From Nostoc sp. S4 (GTDB lineage Bacteria > Cyanobacteriota > Cyanobacteriia > Cyanobacteriales > Nostocaceae), in contig JAQYWR010000003.1 of NCBI GenBank assembly GCA_029379225.1, positions 124,001-188,000 of the forward strand: 64,000 nt of DNA, in the 5' to 3' direction. The notes under the pieces were generated by a model. The model had not been told where the DNA came from. It worked only from the letters and a program-made list of their open reading frames with translations, and searched no databases. The translations under genes were made by a program, and so were the position numbers. This document shows positions 28,727-38,145 of this stretch, piece after piece (the first letter of the stretch is position 1; each line of letters opens with the position of its first letter).

Positions 28727-30751
28727 GTGAGAATTAAAAATTTCGGTCTAAAAGCATCTCTTGCAATTCCTGTAGTATTAATTCTTTTAGCTGTGGGCGA
28801 AAGCATAAAAGTATCTTCAGTTAAAAACGTCTCTCAGGTATCCACTAACAACGAAATGAGCTTATCCAGCCGCCAAGTAATCAGCACCAATACAACCCCG
28901 AAAATATACTACGTTAGTGGTAGTGGTAATGACAATAATAGCGGACTCTCTACATCATCCGCCTTTAGGACAATTCAAAAGGCAGCAGACCTTACCAATC
29001 CTGGCGACACAGTATTGATTATGAACGGAGTCTACAAAAATTCAGCCAAAGATAAAAGTGTAGTTAGTATTAAACGTTCTGGAACTGCAAATGCATGGAT
29101 TAAATATAAAGCATATCCCGGACATTTCCCCAAAATTCAGCATAATACATGGAATGGTATCCTGATATCTAGTAGAGCTTCATATATCGAGATCGACGGG
29201 CTGGAAGTTGTCGGAAACAATGCCAATATAACGCTCGATTATGCCATGAGTCAGAAGAGTAACAAATCAAATCCACTGACGAATGGAAACTGCATTAACG
29301 TTGACGGACGAACCAGTGGTCATGTTCATCACATTCGGATTTTGAACAACAAAGTGCATGACTGTGGAGGAGCAGGTATTTCCGCCATGCAATCCGACTA
29401 TGTGACAGTAGATAATAACGTGGTCTTCAATAATGCTTGGTATGGTGTTTATGGTTCCAGTGGTATTTCAATGTTGAATAATTGGAATTCTGACAGCAAC
29501 CAGGGATACAAGATGTATGTCACCAATAACAAGACCTACAACAATCGCATGTACATCCCTTGGATTAAAGTTGGAAAGATTACAGACGGTAATGGGATTA
29601 TTATCGATAGTTCCAGAAATACTCAAAGTAACTTAAATTTGAGTGCATATACAGGACGTACTTTAGTTCAAAACAATCTAACATATAATAACGGTGGTTC
29701 AGGTATTCATGCATTCTTAAGCGCTCATGTTGATATTGTCAATAATACAGCTATTTCAAATAATCAAAGTCCAGAAATTGATAATGGACAAATATTCGCT
29801 CATGGATCATCTGATGTCAAAATTTTAAGAAATATTCTTTATGCTTATCCTGGAAAGCAAATTAATGATAACAGCAAAAATGACAACGTTGTTTATGATG
29901 ATAATATATACATTAATGCTTCTAAAATAAATGTTAAAGGGCCTCATGATATTGTTGCAGATTCACAGTTTTTAAGTAAGCATCCCACTATAGAAAAGAT
30001 AGCTAACGATTGGCAATCGCAGCAAGATAGACAAGATCGTTCAATGCAGACTTTTGTAGAGTCTAAGTCGCTAAATTTTGCCTGTGAATCAGTAAATTAT
30101 TCTTTAGAAGGCAAAGTTATCAAAGTGGGATGCTCTCCACTACTTTTGGCTCAAGCTAATTTTTCTGATGTTTCATCTAACTATTGGGCAGCACAATTTA
30201 TTCAACAATTATCTCAACGAAGTGTAATTGCCGGATTTCCTGATGGTAGCTTCCGCCCCGAAGAACCGGTAACACGCGCTCAATTTGCCGCTATGATTGA
30301 TAAAGCTTTTCCAAAAGCACAACAACGTTCGGCAATCAATTTTACTGATGTGCCTAGCAATTATTGGGCATACAACGCCATTGAGCAAGCTTATAGCATT
30401 GGTTTCTTATTAGGATATCCTGGTAATCGCTTTCAACCTAACCAAGCTATTCCTCGCCAGCAGGTTTTGGTTTCTCTAGCTAACGGTCTGAAATATACTC
30501 CTAACAGCAATACCCAAAGCACTCTGCAATATTTTAACGATGCTTCTAGCATTGCTAGCTATGCGCGTAGTCCCATCGCCGCAGCAGCTAACAAGCAAAT
30601 TGTGGTGAATTATCCGAATGTGAAGTTATTGAATCCAACTGCAAACGCTACTCGTGCCCAGGTAGCAGCTTTTATTTACCAAGCGTTGGTTAGTTCTAAT
30701 CAAGCCTCACCAATTAACTCGCCCTATGTCGTGTCAAACCTCAGCAATTAA
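28727..30751 (+). CDS. Right-handed beta-helix protein with C-terminal SLH domains
   Basis: A 674-aa surface protein. A signal/anchor segment lies about residues 9-24. A parallel beta-helix (pectate-lyase-like) spans about 60-400, opening YYVSGSGNDNNSGLSTSSAF and TIQKAADLTNPGDTVLIMNG, with many NN turns. Three S-layer homology modules fill the last 200 residues (FSDVSSNYWAAQFIQQLSQR, FTDVPSNYWAYNAIEQAY, FNDASSIASYARSPIAAA). Family knowledge suggests carbohydrate binding or cleavage at the cell surface, with the SLH part gripping peptidoglycan-linked polymer. It begins with GTG and GGAGG nine bases upstream. The SLH block is nearly the same as that of the next gene. Confidence 0.85.
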   Translation: MRIKNFGLKASLAIPVVLILLAVGESIKVSSVKNVSQVSTNNEMSLSSRQVISTNTTPKIYYVSGSGNDNNSGLSTSSAFRTIQKAADLTNPGDTVLIMNGVYKNSAKDKSVVSIKRSGTANAWIKYKAYPGHFPKIQHNTWNGILISSRASYIEIDGLEVVGNNANITLDYAMSQKSNKSNPLTNGNCINVDGRTSGHVHHIRILNNKVHDCGGAGISAMQSDYVTVDNNVVFNNAWYGVYGSSGISMLNNWNSDSNQGYKMYVTNNKTYNNRMYIPWIKVGKITDGNGIIIDSSRNTQSNLNLSAYTGRTLVQNNLTYNNGGSGIHAFLSAHVDIVNNTAISNNQSPEIDNGQIFAHGSSDVKILRNILYAYPGKQINDNSKNDNVVYDDNIYINASKINVKGPHDIVADSQFLSKHPTIEKIANDWQSQQDRQDRSMQTFVESKSLNFACESVNYSLEGKVIKVGCSPLLLAQANFSDVSSNYWAAQFIQQLSQRSVIAGFPDGSFRPEEPVTRAQFAAMIDKAFPKAQQRSAINFTDVPSNYWAYNAIEQAYSIGFLLGYPGNRFQPNQAIPRQQVLVSLANGLKYTPNSNTQSTLQYFNDASSIASYARSPIAAAANKQIVVNYPNVKLLNPTANATRAQVAAFIYQALVSSNQASPINSPYVVSNLSN

Positions 30752-31590
30752 GTTGCTCTATATCATGGTTGTCAGGTCTGTTACCACAACACCTGTATGA
30801 TAATCATGTCTGGTTGAATAGTTCTGATTAGGACTTGTCTTCGTCTTTAGACTCGTACAGAATTTCAAGAGCAGACTGAATTTTAACTTGAATTTATTAA
30901 TACAATTTTGTTATTAGATTTAATTTAATTCAAGTTGTAATTCTAATCATTCTCCAAAGGCGATGGGGAGCATCTTCTTGTTGCAGATTTTCCAAGATAA
31001 TAGATTGTCTTTGCAAATGAAGCGAAGCGGATTGAAGCAATCGCAACATCTAGACTTTGTGATTGCTTCTCTACGAGAGGCTTTGCGTAGCTTGCTTCCA
31101 CGTTCGCGTAGCGTCCCGCAGGGAAGTGGTACGCTCCATTTCATTACGCTCGCAATGAGAAAATGTATTTTTACACATTTGGGATGATCCCAAGGCGATC
31201 GCCTTCATTTTTAATCTGATAAATGTATTTTCTTGCAACTATTCTATTTCTGTATCGTCTTACTAAGTATTGATAGTAGAAATACTTGTTTAATAGCTTT
31301 AATCGCTAAAAACCTTGAATTAGGTAAGTTTTGTTAAGTAACTAAATCTACCTACTTTAAGGTATTTTGTTTGGTTTCACTACGTTTAAGCAAACCTCCA
31401 ATTATTATTAGCTGCAACATATTATCTGATTAGGTATTACCTACTTTTTAGCTTTTTAAGAGGTATTTGATAATTATCTATTACTAAAGTAATACTTATT
31501 GTAGATAAACAATTTCTTGGGAACCTCAAATTTCAATTTATGTCTGATTAATTAACAGTAAATAATTAATTTAAATGGAGTAAAAAACTA
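30752..31590. other. Long intergenic region with dispersed repeats
   Basis: 840 bp without a supported gene. At about 31065-31155 it holds a Nostocales dispersed palindromic unit (CTACGAGAGGCTTTGCGTAG, GCGTAGCGTCCCGCAGGGA). From 31194 to 31273 it resembles the leader of the preceding SLH gene (28504-28590): GGCGATCGCCTTCATTTTTAA, then TCTGTATCGTCTTA. The upstream DNA was therefore duplicated with the SLH block. Confidence 0.55.
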
Positions 31591-32832
31591 ATGTTTACTT
31601 TAAAGCGTTGGCAATCTCGAACAGCTGCACTCATGGCTTTAAGCGTCACAGTTGGAACTGTAGCACCCTTGATGACAGCTGCACCTTCTCTTGCTCAAAC
31701 TACTTTTTCTGATGTTTCATCTAATTATTGGGCAGCAGATTTTATTCAACAATTATCACAACGAGGTGTGATTGCCGGATTTCCTGATGGTAGTTTTCGT
31801 CCTGAAGAAGCAGTAACACGCGCTCAATTTGCTGCTATGGTCAACAAAGCTTTCCAAAAATCACAACAACGATCGCCAATCAATTTTGCTGATGTGCCTA
31901 GCAACTATTGGGCATACAGCGCTATTGAGCAAGCTTATACCATTGGTTTCTTATCAGGATATCCCGGTAATCGCTTTGAGCCTAACCAAGCTATTCCTCG
32001 CCAACAGGTTTTAGTTTCCCTGGCTAATGGTCTGGACTATACAGCCAGTGCTAATAGCGAAAGCACTCTGCAATACTTTAACGATGCTTCTAACATCGCA
32101 AGCTATGCCCGTAGCCCCATTGCAGCGGCGACTGAGAAGCAAATTGTGGTCAACTATCCAAATGTGAAATTCCTGAATCCAACTGCAACCGCCACTCGCG
32201 CCCAAGTAGCAGCTTTTATTTACCAAGCATTGGTTAGTTCTAATCAAGCCTCAGCAATTAACTCGCCCTACATCGTGGCTGTTGGGTCTACTACCCCAAC
32301 ACCTGTATCTGTGACAATTCCCCAAGGGACTGCTATCCCCGTGAAGTATGACAAGGCTGAAAAAATTCTAGTGACTAAGGACGAAACAGCACCTTTGACA
32401 CTAACAGTATCCCAAAATGTTGTTACACCAGAAGGATCTGTAGTGATTCCATCTGGTAGTCAAGTTATCGGTCAACTTAAACCTGCTACAGGTGGTTCTC
32501 AATTCGTTGCTGAAAAACTAGTTTTGACCACAGGTCAAGAATATCAACTTAACGCTAGTTCTGAAGTGATTACCAAAACTCAAACCATCAAAAAGGGTAT
32601 TAGTACTGGAGCAATCATCAAGGATACTGTATTGGGTGCAGGAGCGGCGGCTGCGGTATCTGGCGTCACTGGCGATCGCGCTATTGCTACAGAAGAAGTT
32701 TTGGGTGGTGCTGGTATCGGTGCATTAGTTGGTCTGTTCTTTGGTAAGAAGAGTGTTGATTTAATCGCAATTGACCCAAATACCGATTTACAAATGACAA
32801 TCAATCAAAACTTGTTGGTTTCATTCAGATAG
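31591..32832 (+). CDS. SLH-domain exported protein with shared C-terminal domain
   Basis: A 413-aa surface protein. The signal peptide covers about residues 1-35 (RTAALMALSVTVGTVAPLM, cleavage after SLAQ). Three SLH modules occupy about 36-230 (FSDVSSNYWAADFIQQLSQR, FADVPSNYWAYSAIEQAY, FNDASNIASYARSPIAAA). The C-terminal domain (240-413) is homologous to the mature part of the 27755 protein. It is a chimera of its two upstream neighbours and differs from the SLH block of the beta-helix protein at few positions. Such SLH proteins in cyanobacteria anchor envelope layers. The start ATG 31591 follows GGAGTAAAAAACTA. Confidence 0.85.
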   Translation: MFTLKRWQSRTAALMALSVTVGTVAPLMTAAPSLAQTTFSDVSSNYWAADFIQQLSQRGVIAGFPDGSFRPEEAVTRAQFAAMVNKAFQKSQQRSPINFADVPSNYWAYSAIEQAYTIGFLSGYPGNRFEPNQAIPRQQVLVSLANGLDYTASANSESTLQYFNDASNIASYARSPIAAATEKQIVVNYPNVKFLNPTATATRAQVAAFIYQALVSSNQASAINSPYIVAVGSTTPTPVSVTIPQGTAIPVKYDKAEKILVTKDETAPLTLTVSQNVVTPEGSVVIPSGSQVIGQLKPATGGSQFVAEKLVLTTGQEYQLNASSEVITKTQTIKKGISTGAIIKDTVLGAGAAAAVSGVTGDRAIATEEVLGGAGIGALVGLFFGKKSVDLIAIDPNTDLQMTINQNLLVSFR

Positions 32833-32972
32833 TCATTGGTCATTAGTATTTATAGCTGTAGTCACACCCTTTAGGACATTTTGATAAGGATGAATGATAG
32901 GAATAGTAATAGTTCTACCTCCTGCCTCCAGCATAGCTGCCTTCTGCCTCCTGCGATACAAACGACAAATGA

Positions 32973-34325
32973 CTAATTCTCAACCTCCGGTAACCAAATA
33001 ATAAATGTAGTTCCCAGTCTATTGGCTGAAGTTAAGTCAGAATTGATTGCAGGGCTGAAAACTTCGATTTCGCCCTGCATTTGTTCTATTAACTGTTTAG
33101 CGATCGCTAAGCCCAAACCTGTGCCAGGGATTTGGGTTTGCGCTTGTACACCCCGGTAATGCCGTTCTCCAAGATGCTTTAAATCTTCGGGTGGAATGCC
33201 AGGACCGTTGTCAGTAATCACAATTCCTTGAAAATTAGCTTTTTGTTGCCCAGCCCGGATTAAAATTTTTCCACCAGGGGGAGTGTATTTCAATGCATTA
33301 TCGATGATGTTATTTAACACTTCTCGTAATGCTTTGATGTTGGCACGTACTAAGGGCAAATTTTGCTTAATTTCGGTTATTAATTTCAGCTTTCGCTCTT
33401 GTGCTATTGCTCTGGCTGATATTAATGATGGTTCTAAAATATCTACCAGCAAACACTCAACTGCTTTATCTCCGGTTCCGGGCAATAATAGAGGCAGTTT
33501 AGCATCTTTTTGGACAGTTGCTTCTACAAATACTTCATTTTCCGGCAGATGTAGTGGTGCTAAATTTGCCTCTGTCAAGTCGATTACTTGCTCAAATTGT
33601 TGCAGTAATTCTTGCAGGCGATCGCTTTCCCGCACTATGCTATTTGCCACATCACGATTAGTGTCTGCCGGTCGCAATCGCTTTAATAAAAGTTTACCAA
33701 AAGTCCGCAATGCTGTTAATGGGTTGCGAAACTGATGCAACAGGTTATCTAATAAATCCTGCTGTTTTTCTTGGAGAATTTGTTGCTCGTGCAACTGTTG
33801 CTGTAACCATGCACGTCGCTGATCTAAAATACAAGCGATAGCCAGTGTTTGGGCTATGTGTTGAATCTGACTTTGCTCGTGTTCGTTCCATTCCCGGTCT
33901 TCTCTACCAGTCACTAATAACCCCATCATTACACCCTCATAGACCAGAGGTAAAACAATTTGGTTACCACTTAGGAGATATTCCTCTTGTAGATCGGGTT
34001 GAGACGCATCTGGTATCCCAGACTCCTGTGACGAGGTTGAAGATTCCGATCCTGCTGTGAGTAACCTTTGGTGATGGGGTAATACTAATGTATTTCCAAC
34101 TTTAAGCTTCTTAGGAAGCGTAGTCTGGACTGTTTCCTCTGCTTGTGGTAACAATGCTGTTTCCGGATAAATCATTACAGGAATTAGTTTTGCCTCGCCA
34201 GAGGGAGTTTCTACTAATTCTTGTGTTAGGTACACAATACTTAAAGTTGCTCCCAGCCCTTGGGCCAGCAGTGCTATTTGCTCTCGGCACAGAGCAAGAA
34301 AATCAGAACTGGCAGACATTAACAT
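32973..34325 (-). CDS. GAF-domain sensor histidine kinase
   Basis: A 450-aa soluble histidine kinase. The N-terminal half is GAF-like (about residues 10-170, IVLPLVYEGVMMGLLVTGR near its end). A coiled Gln-rich linker (QQQLHEQQILQEKQQD) leads to HisKA with the phospho-His in LLHQFRNPLTALRTFG (about 197). The ATPase domain has NIIDNALKYTPPGG, DNGPGIPPED and GTGLGLAIAKQLIEQMQGE. No membrane segment or receiver; the partner regulator is not adjacent. An in-frame ATG two codons later (34319) is an alternative start. Confidence 0.9.
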   Translation of the reverse strand: MLMSASSDFLALCREQIALLAQGLGATLSIVYLTQELVETPSGEAKLIPVMIYPETALLPQAEETVQTTLPKKLKVGNTLVLPHHQRLLTAGSESSTSSQESGIPDASQPDLQEEYLLSGNQIVLPLVYEGVMMGLLVTGREDREWNEHEQSQIQHIAQTLAIACILDQRRAWLQQQLHEQQILQEKQQDLLDNLLHQFRNPLTALRTFGKLLLKRLRPADTNRDVANSIVRESDRLQELLQQFEQVIDLTEANLAPLHLPENEVFVEATVQKDAKLPLLLPGTGDKAVECLLVDILEPSLISARAIAQERKLKLITEIKQNLPLVRANIKALREVLNNIIDNALKYTPPGGKILIRAGQQKANFQGIVITDNGPGIPPEDLKHLGERHYRGVQAQTQIPGTGLGLAIAKQLIEQMQGEIEVFSPAINSDLTSANRLGTTFIIWLPEVEN

Positions 34326-34611
34326 TTTTTAGCTCTTGCTCAAGATTACAGATTTTGAGGCATGATAAAGAGAGGATAATTAATTTTTACCTTATTCTTT
34401 TAATACAGCTTAACTAAATTCTTCTGAGTAATGTTTTGTACCAGGGAATTATATCCTTAGAGAGTTTTGCTTTATCTATACTTCTAAATATATTAATTTT
34501 ATGGGATCAAAAGTTAAAAAACTATTGATTTTTTGAACTAGAACTCCTATAATGACGACGGATTTTGTAGCTATCACTACAATCTATAGCTTGAAAGAGG
34601 AGGACAATAGG

Positions 34612-34929
34612 TTGGCAAGGAGACGCAAAAGAAAAAGTCGTCGTCGCCAGGAAGGACGGCGGATTCTGGAACATGTGCCTCAATATAGCATCGAAAGTGG
34701 CGAAGAAAAACCTGTGACAGCAGCGAGAAGGTTCATTCAAGCTGAAGGTATTTTGCCACCTGCGTTGCTACTCGTAAAGCGAAACGAACACACCACAGAC
34801 CGTTATTTCTGGGCAGAAAAGGGACTGTTTGGTGCTCAGTACGTAGAGGAAAACCATTTCTTGTTTCCCAGCTTAAGGACTTTAGAAGCTCCTACAGGTC
34901 AAGAAGCTCTAGCTTTAACTGCTCGCTGA
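34612..34929 (+). CDS. DUF3155 family protein
   Basis: A 105-aa protein of a cyanobacterium-specific family with very strong conservation: N-terminal RRRKRKSRRRQEGRRILEH, then SIESGEEKPVTAARRFIQAE and FWAEKGLFGAQYVEENHFLF. The basic N-terminus suggests nucleic-acid or ribosome contact; the function is unknown. I chose TTG 34612 because a strong GAGGAGG lies just upstream and homologues begin with the basic block. An ATG at 34552 would add 20 residues of different character. Confidence 0.75.
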   Translation: MARRRKRKSRRRQEGRRILEHVPQYSIESGEEKPVTAARRFIQAEGILPPALLLVKRNEHTTDRYFWAEKGLFGAQYVEENHFLFPSLRTLEAPTGQEALALTAR

Positions 34930-35377
34930 ACTATAAATGGCTATCTCACACACTCAATATTGCTCCTGACTATAATTAACTGGCAAAATTGCTAAGTTTA
35001 TGCAAAATTTAATTTTTTTAGTTTGTAAGTGATTTGCCAGTCAACCTAGTTGAGGTAATTGGAAAGCCAAGTTGTCTCAAACCACCTAGCTTGCATGGCT
35101 TGGTAATGGTTTGAAAGATGCATGAAGGGAGTGGGTATAGAGCCAAGCGTGGTAAAAAGCGCTAGTGAAGTTGCGTTCTTTATCCTGGTAGATTGTAAAG
35201 CAAGCTTTGTCAAGAATTTAGATGAATAAATTTAAATTTTTTCCAACAACATAAGTTATGGAAAAATTGACAAAGCAACAGTCTTCATTTCCTCCTTACT
35301 ACTTTCCATTGCTACAAGAGCAGGTCAGTCAAAAACGGAGCATCTCGTAGTTAAGAAACGATCGTCAAAACCAACAA
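34930..35377. other. Intergenic region, one weak 30-codon frame
   Basis: About 450 bp. A 30-codon frame at 35258-35350 (MEKLTKQQSSFPPYYFPLLQ at its start) has no Shine-Dalgarno and cannot be supported as a gene. Otherwise nothing recognised. Confidence 0.35.
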
Positions 35378-35908
35378 TTATTCACCAGCCTTTAACTGTA
35401 GAGTCCTGCGTAACTGGGTGAGTTCATCTCGATGGGCAACTACAGTAATCTTACTTGGGGAGGTTTGTTTGCTCTGAGTAGTTTCTACCTTGAGCAACAC
35501 CTTCTCAAGTCTTCCAGATTTTTTCCAATAAAACAGACCACTCAAAGGCGACAGCAGTACCACAGCCAGAACAAAGCTACTGAGGCTAGGAAAAAGTAGG
35601 TATACTACCAACGACAGACAAACAATACCAGTAGCTGCTAGCAAAGTAAGAAATATTGCTAAGAACCAACTAGGGCGAACATTACCTTCAAAAGTGACTG
35701 CGTTTTGTTCTCGGTCTACCGCTGCCACTCGGTAAGACCGCGATTGAAAATACTCTTTTAATTGAAACATCAAAGCAGCTTCATCTTGCTCAGATACCAA
35801 GTGTGCTGTTTCTGTGCGGTCTTTAGTCGAAGCACGAATAAAGAAAAACAGCCCAACTGATAACAACAACGTTAACAGCAACGTAGATGGCAGAATAGCA
35901 GTATCCAT
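35378..35908 (-). CDS. Complex C cofactor assembly protein B-like (CCB2/CCB4 family)
   Basis: A 176-aa membrane protein. A helix at the N-terminus (LPSTLLLTLLLSVGLFFFI) is followed by a soluble segment with LKEYFQSRSYRVAAVDREQN and AVTFEGNVRPSWF. Two further helices lie about residues 80-130, and a C-terminal cytoplasmic domain ends RDELTQLRRTLQLKAGE. This matches the cyanobacterial/chloroplast CCB2/CCB4 family (DUF2930), which helps attach heme ci covalently to cytochrome b6 in the b6f complex. The assignment rests on remembered family features. A PadR gene lies 53 bp upstream on the same strand. Confidence 0.75.
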   Translation of the reverse strand: MDTAILPSTLLLTLLLSVGLFFFIRASTKDRTETAHLVSEQDEAALMFQLKEYFQSRSYRVAAVDREQNAVTFEGNVRPSWFLAIFLTLLAATGIVCLSLVVYLLFPSLSSFVLAVVLLSPLSGLFYWKKSGRLEKVLLKVETTQSKQTSPSKITVVAHRDELTQLRRTLQLKAGE

Positions 35909-35960
35909 AGCTAATTGTTATTATTTGATTGGAGGAGACTTATTCATTATCAATTATTCG

Positions 35961-36308
35961 TTACTTTGTTCGCACGTTGATGTAATCTTGCCAAAGAAAA
36001 GCTAAATCCTGGGCTTGAACTTGCCATTCTGGAGAAACTTGGTACATCCGCCTGGGGCGTCCCCGTCCTTCGAGTTTTTTCCAATATCCATTAATTGCCC
36101 TTTCGTCTTCTAGAAACTTAATTGCACTATAAAGTACAGTATCCGAAAGCCTATAGGTAGGATATTCAATTTCTAATCGTTGGATTAACTCAGTTCCGTA
36201 GGATTCGCCTTCTAACAAAATAGACAGTATGTAACAAAGTGCTAATTCCTGACAAAGGTAAGTTGGCGGAGGATTTTCAAAGAATTGATATATATCCTCA
36301 AGTTTCAT
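35961..36308 (-). CDS. PadR-family transcriptional regulator
   Basis: A 115-aa winged-helix regulator. The family core is clear: ELALCYILSILLEGESYGTE, then LSDTVLYSAIKFLEDERAI and the wing EGRGRPRRMYQVSPEW. PadR proteins usually repress a neighbouring membrane or transport gene and themselves. It is followed by the CCB-like gene on the same strand, so co-transcription is likely. A dyad TACTC-N6-GAGTA lies about 70 bp upstream of the start and is a candidate autoregulatory site. Confidence 0.85.
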   Translation of the reverse strand: MKLEDIYQFFENPPPTYLCQELALCYILSILLEGESYGTELIQRLEIEYPTYRLSDTVLYSAIKFLEDERAINGYWKKLEGRGRPRRMYQVSPEWQVQAQDLAFLWQDYINVRTK

Positions 36309-36889
36309 AGTTAGTGAATGGCTAAAAAAGTGCCTTAGTGTAAGGTCTACAATTTTCGTAGTCAGTATATACTGCTACTCTCAAATGAGTAAGATATATA
36401 AAGCTACTTAAGTCAGATTTCCAAAGCGAAAACACCAAATTATTACCCACACCTGTGAAAATTGTGGGAGTAGTTTGTGAGTTTTAAAGACAGGATAGTA
36501 TACTCCTACTCAAACTAAATCAGGTATGTTGAGGAGGGAACAGACAGTGCTGAAGTCACTGTTTTGGTGTTAAGTGATGCCGAGCTTGCTAGAACTGCTT
36601 AAGCAATAAGATGCCATTCAAAAAATTTTACAGTTAAAATGCTATTTTGTCTGTACAACTTAATAAACACTTTGTTTTACAGTGATTTTCCCAAAACAAA
36701 TTTTAAAAACTTAAGCTAAAAAATATGTTTAAGTTCAAAGTGCTAAACCTATGGATATAGCTGGACAGTAACTATTACTGATTTTCTAGACTTGAGATCC
36801 TCTAGTGCTATCTGGTAAATGCGATCGTAAATTTATCAAAAACAGCCTAAGTGAGGAAAAAGAAAACGAATACAGGAGGAGATACTCTG
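36309..36889. other. Long divergent intergenic region
   Basis: About 580 bp between the padR-like gene (minus) and the small leader frame / DUF3611 gene (plus). It holds the candidate PadR site and AT-rich DNA. No gene supported. Confidence 0.4.
36376..36391. promoter_or_regulatory. Candidate PadR operator
   Basis: TACTC TCAAAT GAGTA, a perfect 5-bp dyad, lies between flanking TATATA tracts 68 bp upstream of the padR-like start. A related half-site cluster (AGTATACTCCTACTC) recurs at about 36496. Position and symmetry fit an operator; binding is inferred. Confidence 0.35.
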
Positions 36890-36934
36890 ATGCTTTCAAG
36901 AAACACAGTAAGTAAGGAAGAAAGTGTTTGTTAG
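36890..36934 (+). CDS. Possible 14-aa leader peptide
   Basis: ATG at 36890 with a near-perfect Shine-Dalgarno AGGAGGAG ten bases upstream opens a 14-codon frame (MLSRNTVSKEESVC) ending in TAG. Such a strong ribosome site in front of so short a frame, about 150 bp before the DUF3611 start, suggests a leader peptide or upstream open frame. It may instead mark the decayed start of a longer gene. Confidence 0.3.
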   Translation: MLSRNTVSKEESVC

Positions 36935-37086
36935 CTCCATAACTGATTGTGGTTAGCCTCAGTGAGTTGCTTTTAAATAACTTTTTGCATCAAACCATCA
37001 TAGTATCAGAGTATCCACACGAACAATTTCTTTGTTTACTCCTTGTCTTCCTTAAAAGCACCCAGCACATTGGTGATTCAAAACAT

Positions 37087-37665
37087 ATGTCACAAACTCC
37101 CAATGCCCCGTCATCTTCCTCTAATCTCCGGGCAATTGCCCAAACCTTTCGCCTTGCAGGTTGGATTAGCTTTTGGATTCAGCTAGTGTTAGGTGTTGTT
37201 TCTGGGATAATTGTGCTACTGTTTGGCATCTTTAATCAAAGAGCTGGCAGTCCTAATAATAATCCTGGGACTGGCTTTGGCGTATTTTTAGCAGTTTGTG
37301 GACTGGTTATTTTAGGTGTGGGCATTTATTTAGCTTACCGCTACACCAGAATTGGCAAACAACTGGAATCTTCCAATCCCAGCAACCGCCCTCGCAAAAG
37401 CGAGACTGTGCAGGTATTACGCTTAGGGCTGTGGGTGAATTTAGGAGGAATACTGGTGACTCTTTTGGGAGCGCAGGCGATCGTTGGTACGCTAGTAGCA
37501 AGATCTATATCTCCCCAAGCGATAACTACCCAATTTTTTGACCCCACACGAATTATTAGCGGTCTAGATATGCTTGTTGTACAGGCAAATACCAACACTG
37601 TATCAGCGCACTTTGCGGGACTTGTGGGGTCGCTTTGGTTACTTAATCGTATCAACAAAGCGTAG
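37087..37665 (+). CDS. DUF3611 family membrane protein
   Basis: A 192-aa integral membrane protein with four hydrophobic segments (AGWISFWIQLVLGVVSG, FGVFLAVCGLVILGVGIYLA, LWVNLGGILVTLLGAQAIVG, HFAGLVGSLWLLNRI). It belongs to a family shared by cyanobacteria and chloroplasts whose role is not defined. The ATG at 37087 precedes the family N-terminus (SSSSNLRAIAQTFRLAGW). A TTG-initiated extension to 36949 adds 46 residues that look non-native. Confidence 0.78.
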   Translation: MSQTPNAPSSSSNLRAIAQTFRLAGWISFWIQLVLGVVSGIIVLLFGIFNQRAGSPNNNPGTGFGVFLAVCGLVILGVGIYLAYRYTRIGKQLESSNPSNRPRKSETVQVLRLGLWVNLGGILVTLLGAQAIVGTLVARSISPQAITTQFFDPTRIISGLDMLVVQANTNTVSAHFAGLVGSLWLLNRINKA

Positions 37666-38145
37666 AAAGAGTAGTTAAAAGCAAAAGTTTAGCCAAAAAT
37701 CTATACTTCTTTTGACTGATTTTATTGGGTAATTTTCTTATTTTATTGAAAGGTTAAATAGAAAATAATTCAAATGTATTTCTGTACTTTGGCGAAATTT
37801 TTAAAATTCAGCGTGACAAATAACATTATTTGCTGATATTAACATCTACCTATAAGCTGATATTAAAATTTTTATCATACTTGTTAACAGTTAACACTTA
37901 ACACTCAACAGCCACCATTGATATTTTTCACTTTCTCCTGATTGCAATAGATACCTTCATCTGCCAATACTCCGCAGGCTAGAAAATCAGAGAATTAATA
38001 CTAAATTTTGATTTTAAATTTTTCTAGCTGTGGCAAGATTGGCAAGAGAAAATTTTTATGTTTGCTTTTCTGCTCATGGCAAGGCAAAATCAGATATGCT
38101 GAGGTGTTGGCAGGAAGATAATAGGCTAAAAACTGAGAAAAATCT
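37666..38145. other. Intergenic region upstream of serS
   Basis: About 480 bp, AT-rich, no gene supported. Near 37885 a heptamer-like repeat TTAACAGTTAACACTTAACACTC resembles the one at 10400. It carries the serS promoter and leader. I looked for a T-box but saw no convincing specifier or T-box sequence, as expected for cyanobacteria. Confidence 0.4.

Noticed and set aside
30963-31187. Open frame on the plus strand between the SLH genes, and its minus-strand partner 30947-31144
   Set aside because: Both run through a dispersed palindromic repeat, have atypical Arg/Ser-rich composition and no ribosome site.
35258-35350. 30-codon frame after DUF3155
   Set aside because: No Shine-Dalgarno, too short to judge by composition, no partner.
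37666-38145. T-box or other riboswitch upstream of serS
   Set aside because: No T-box consensus, specifier loop or terminator/antiterminator pair could be seen.
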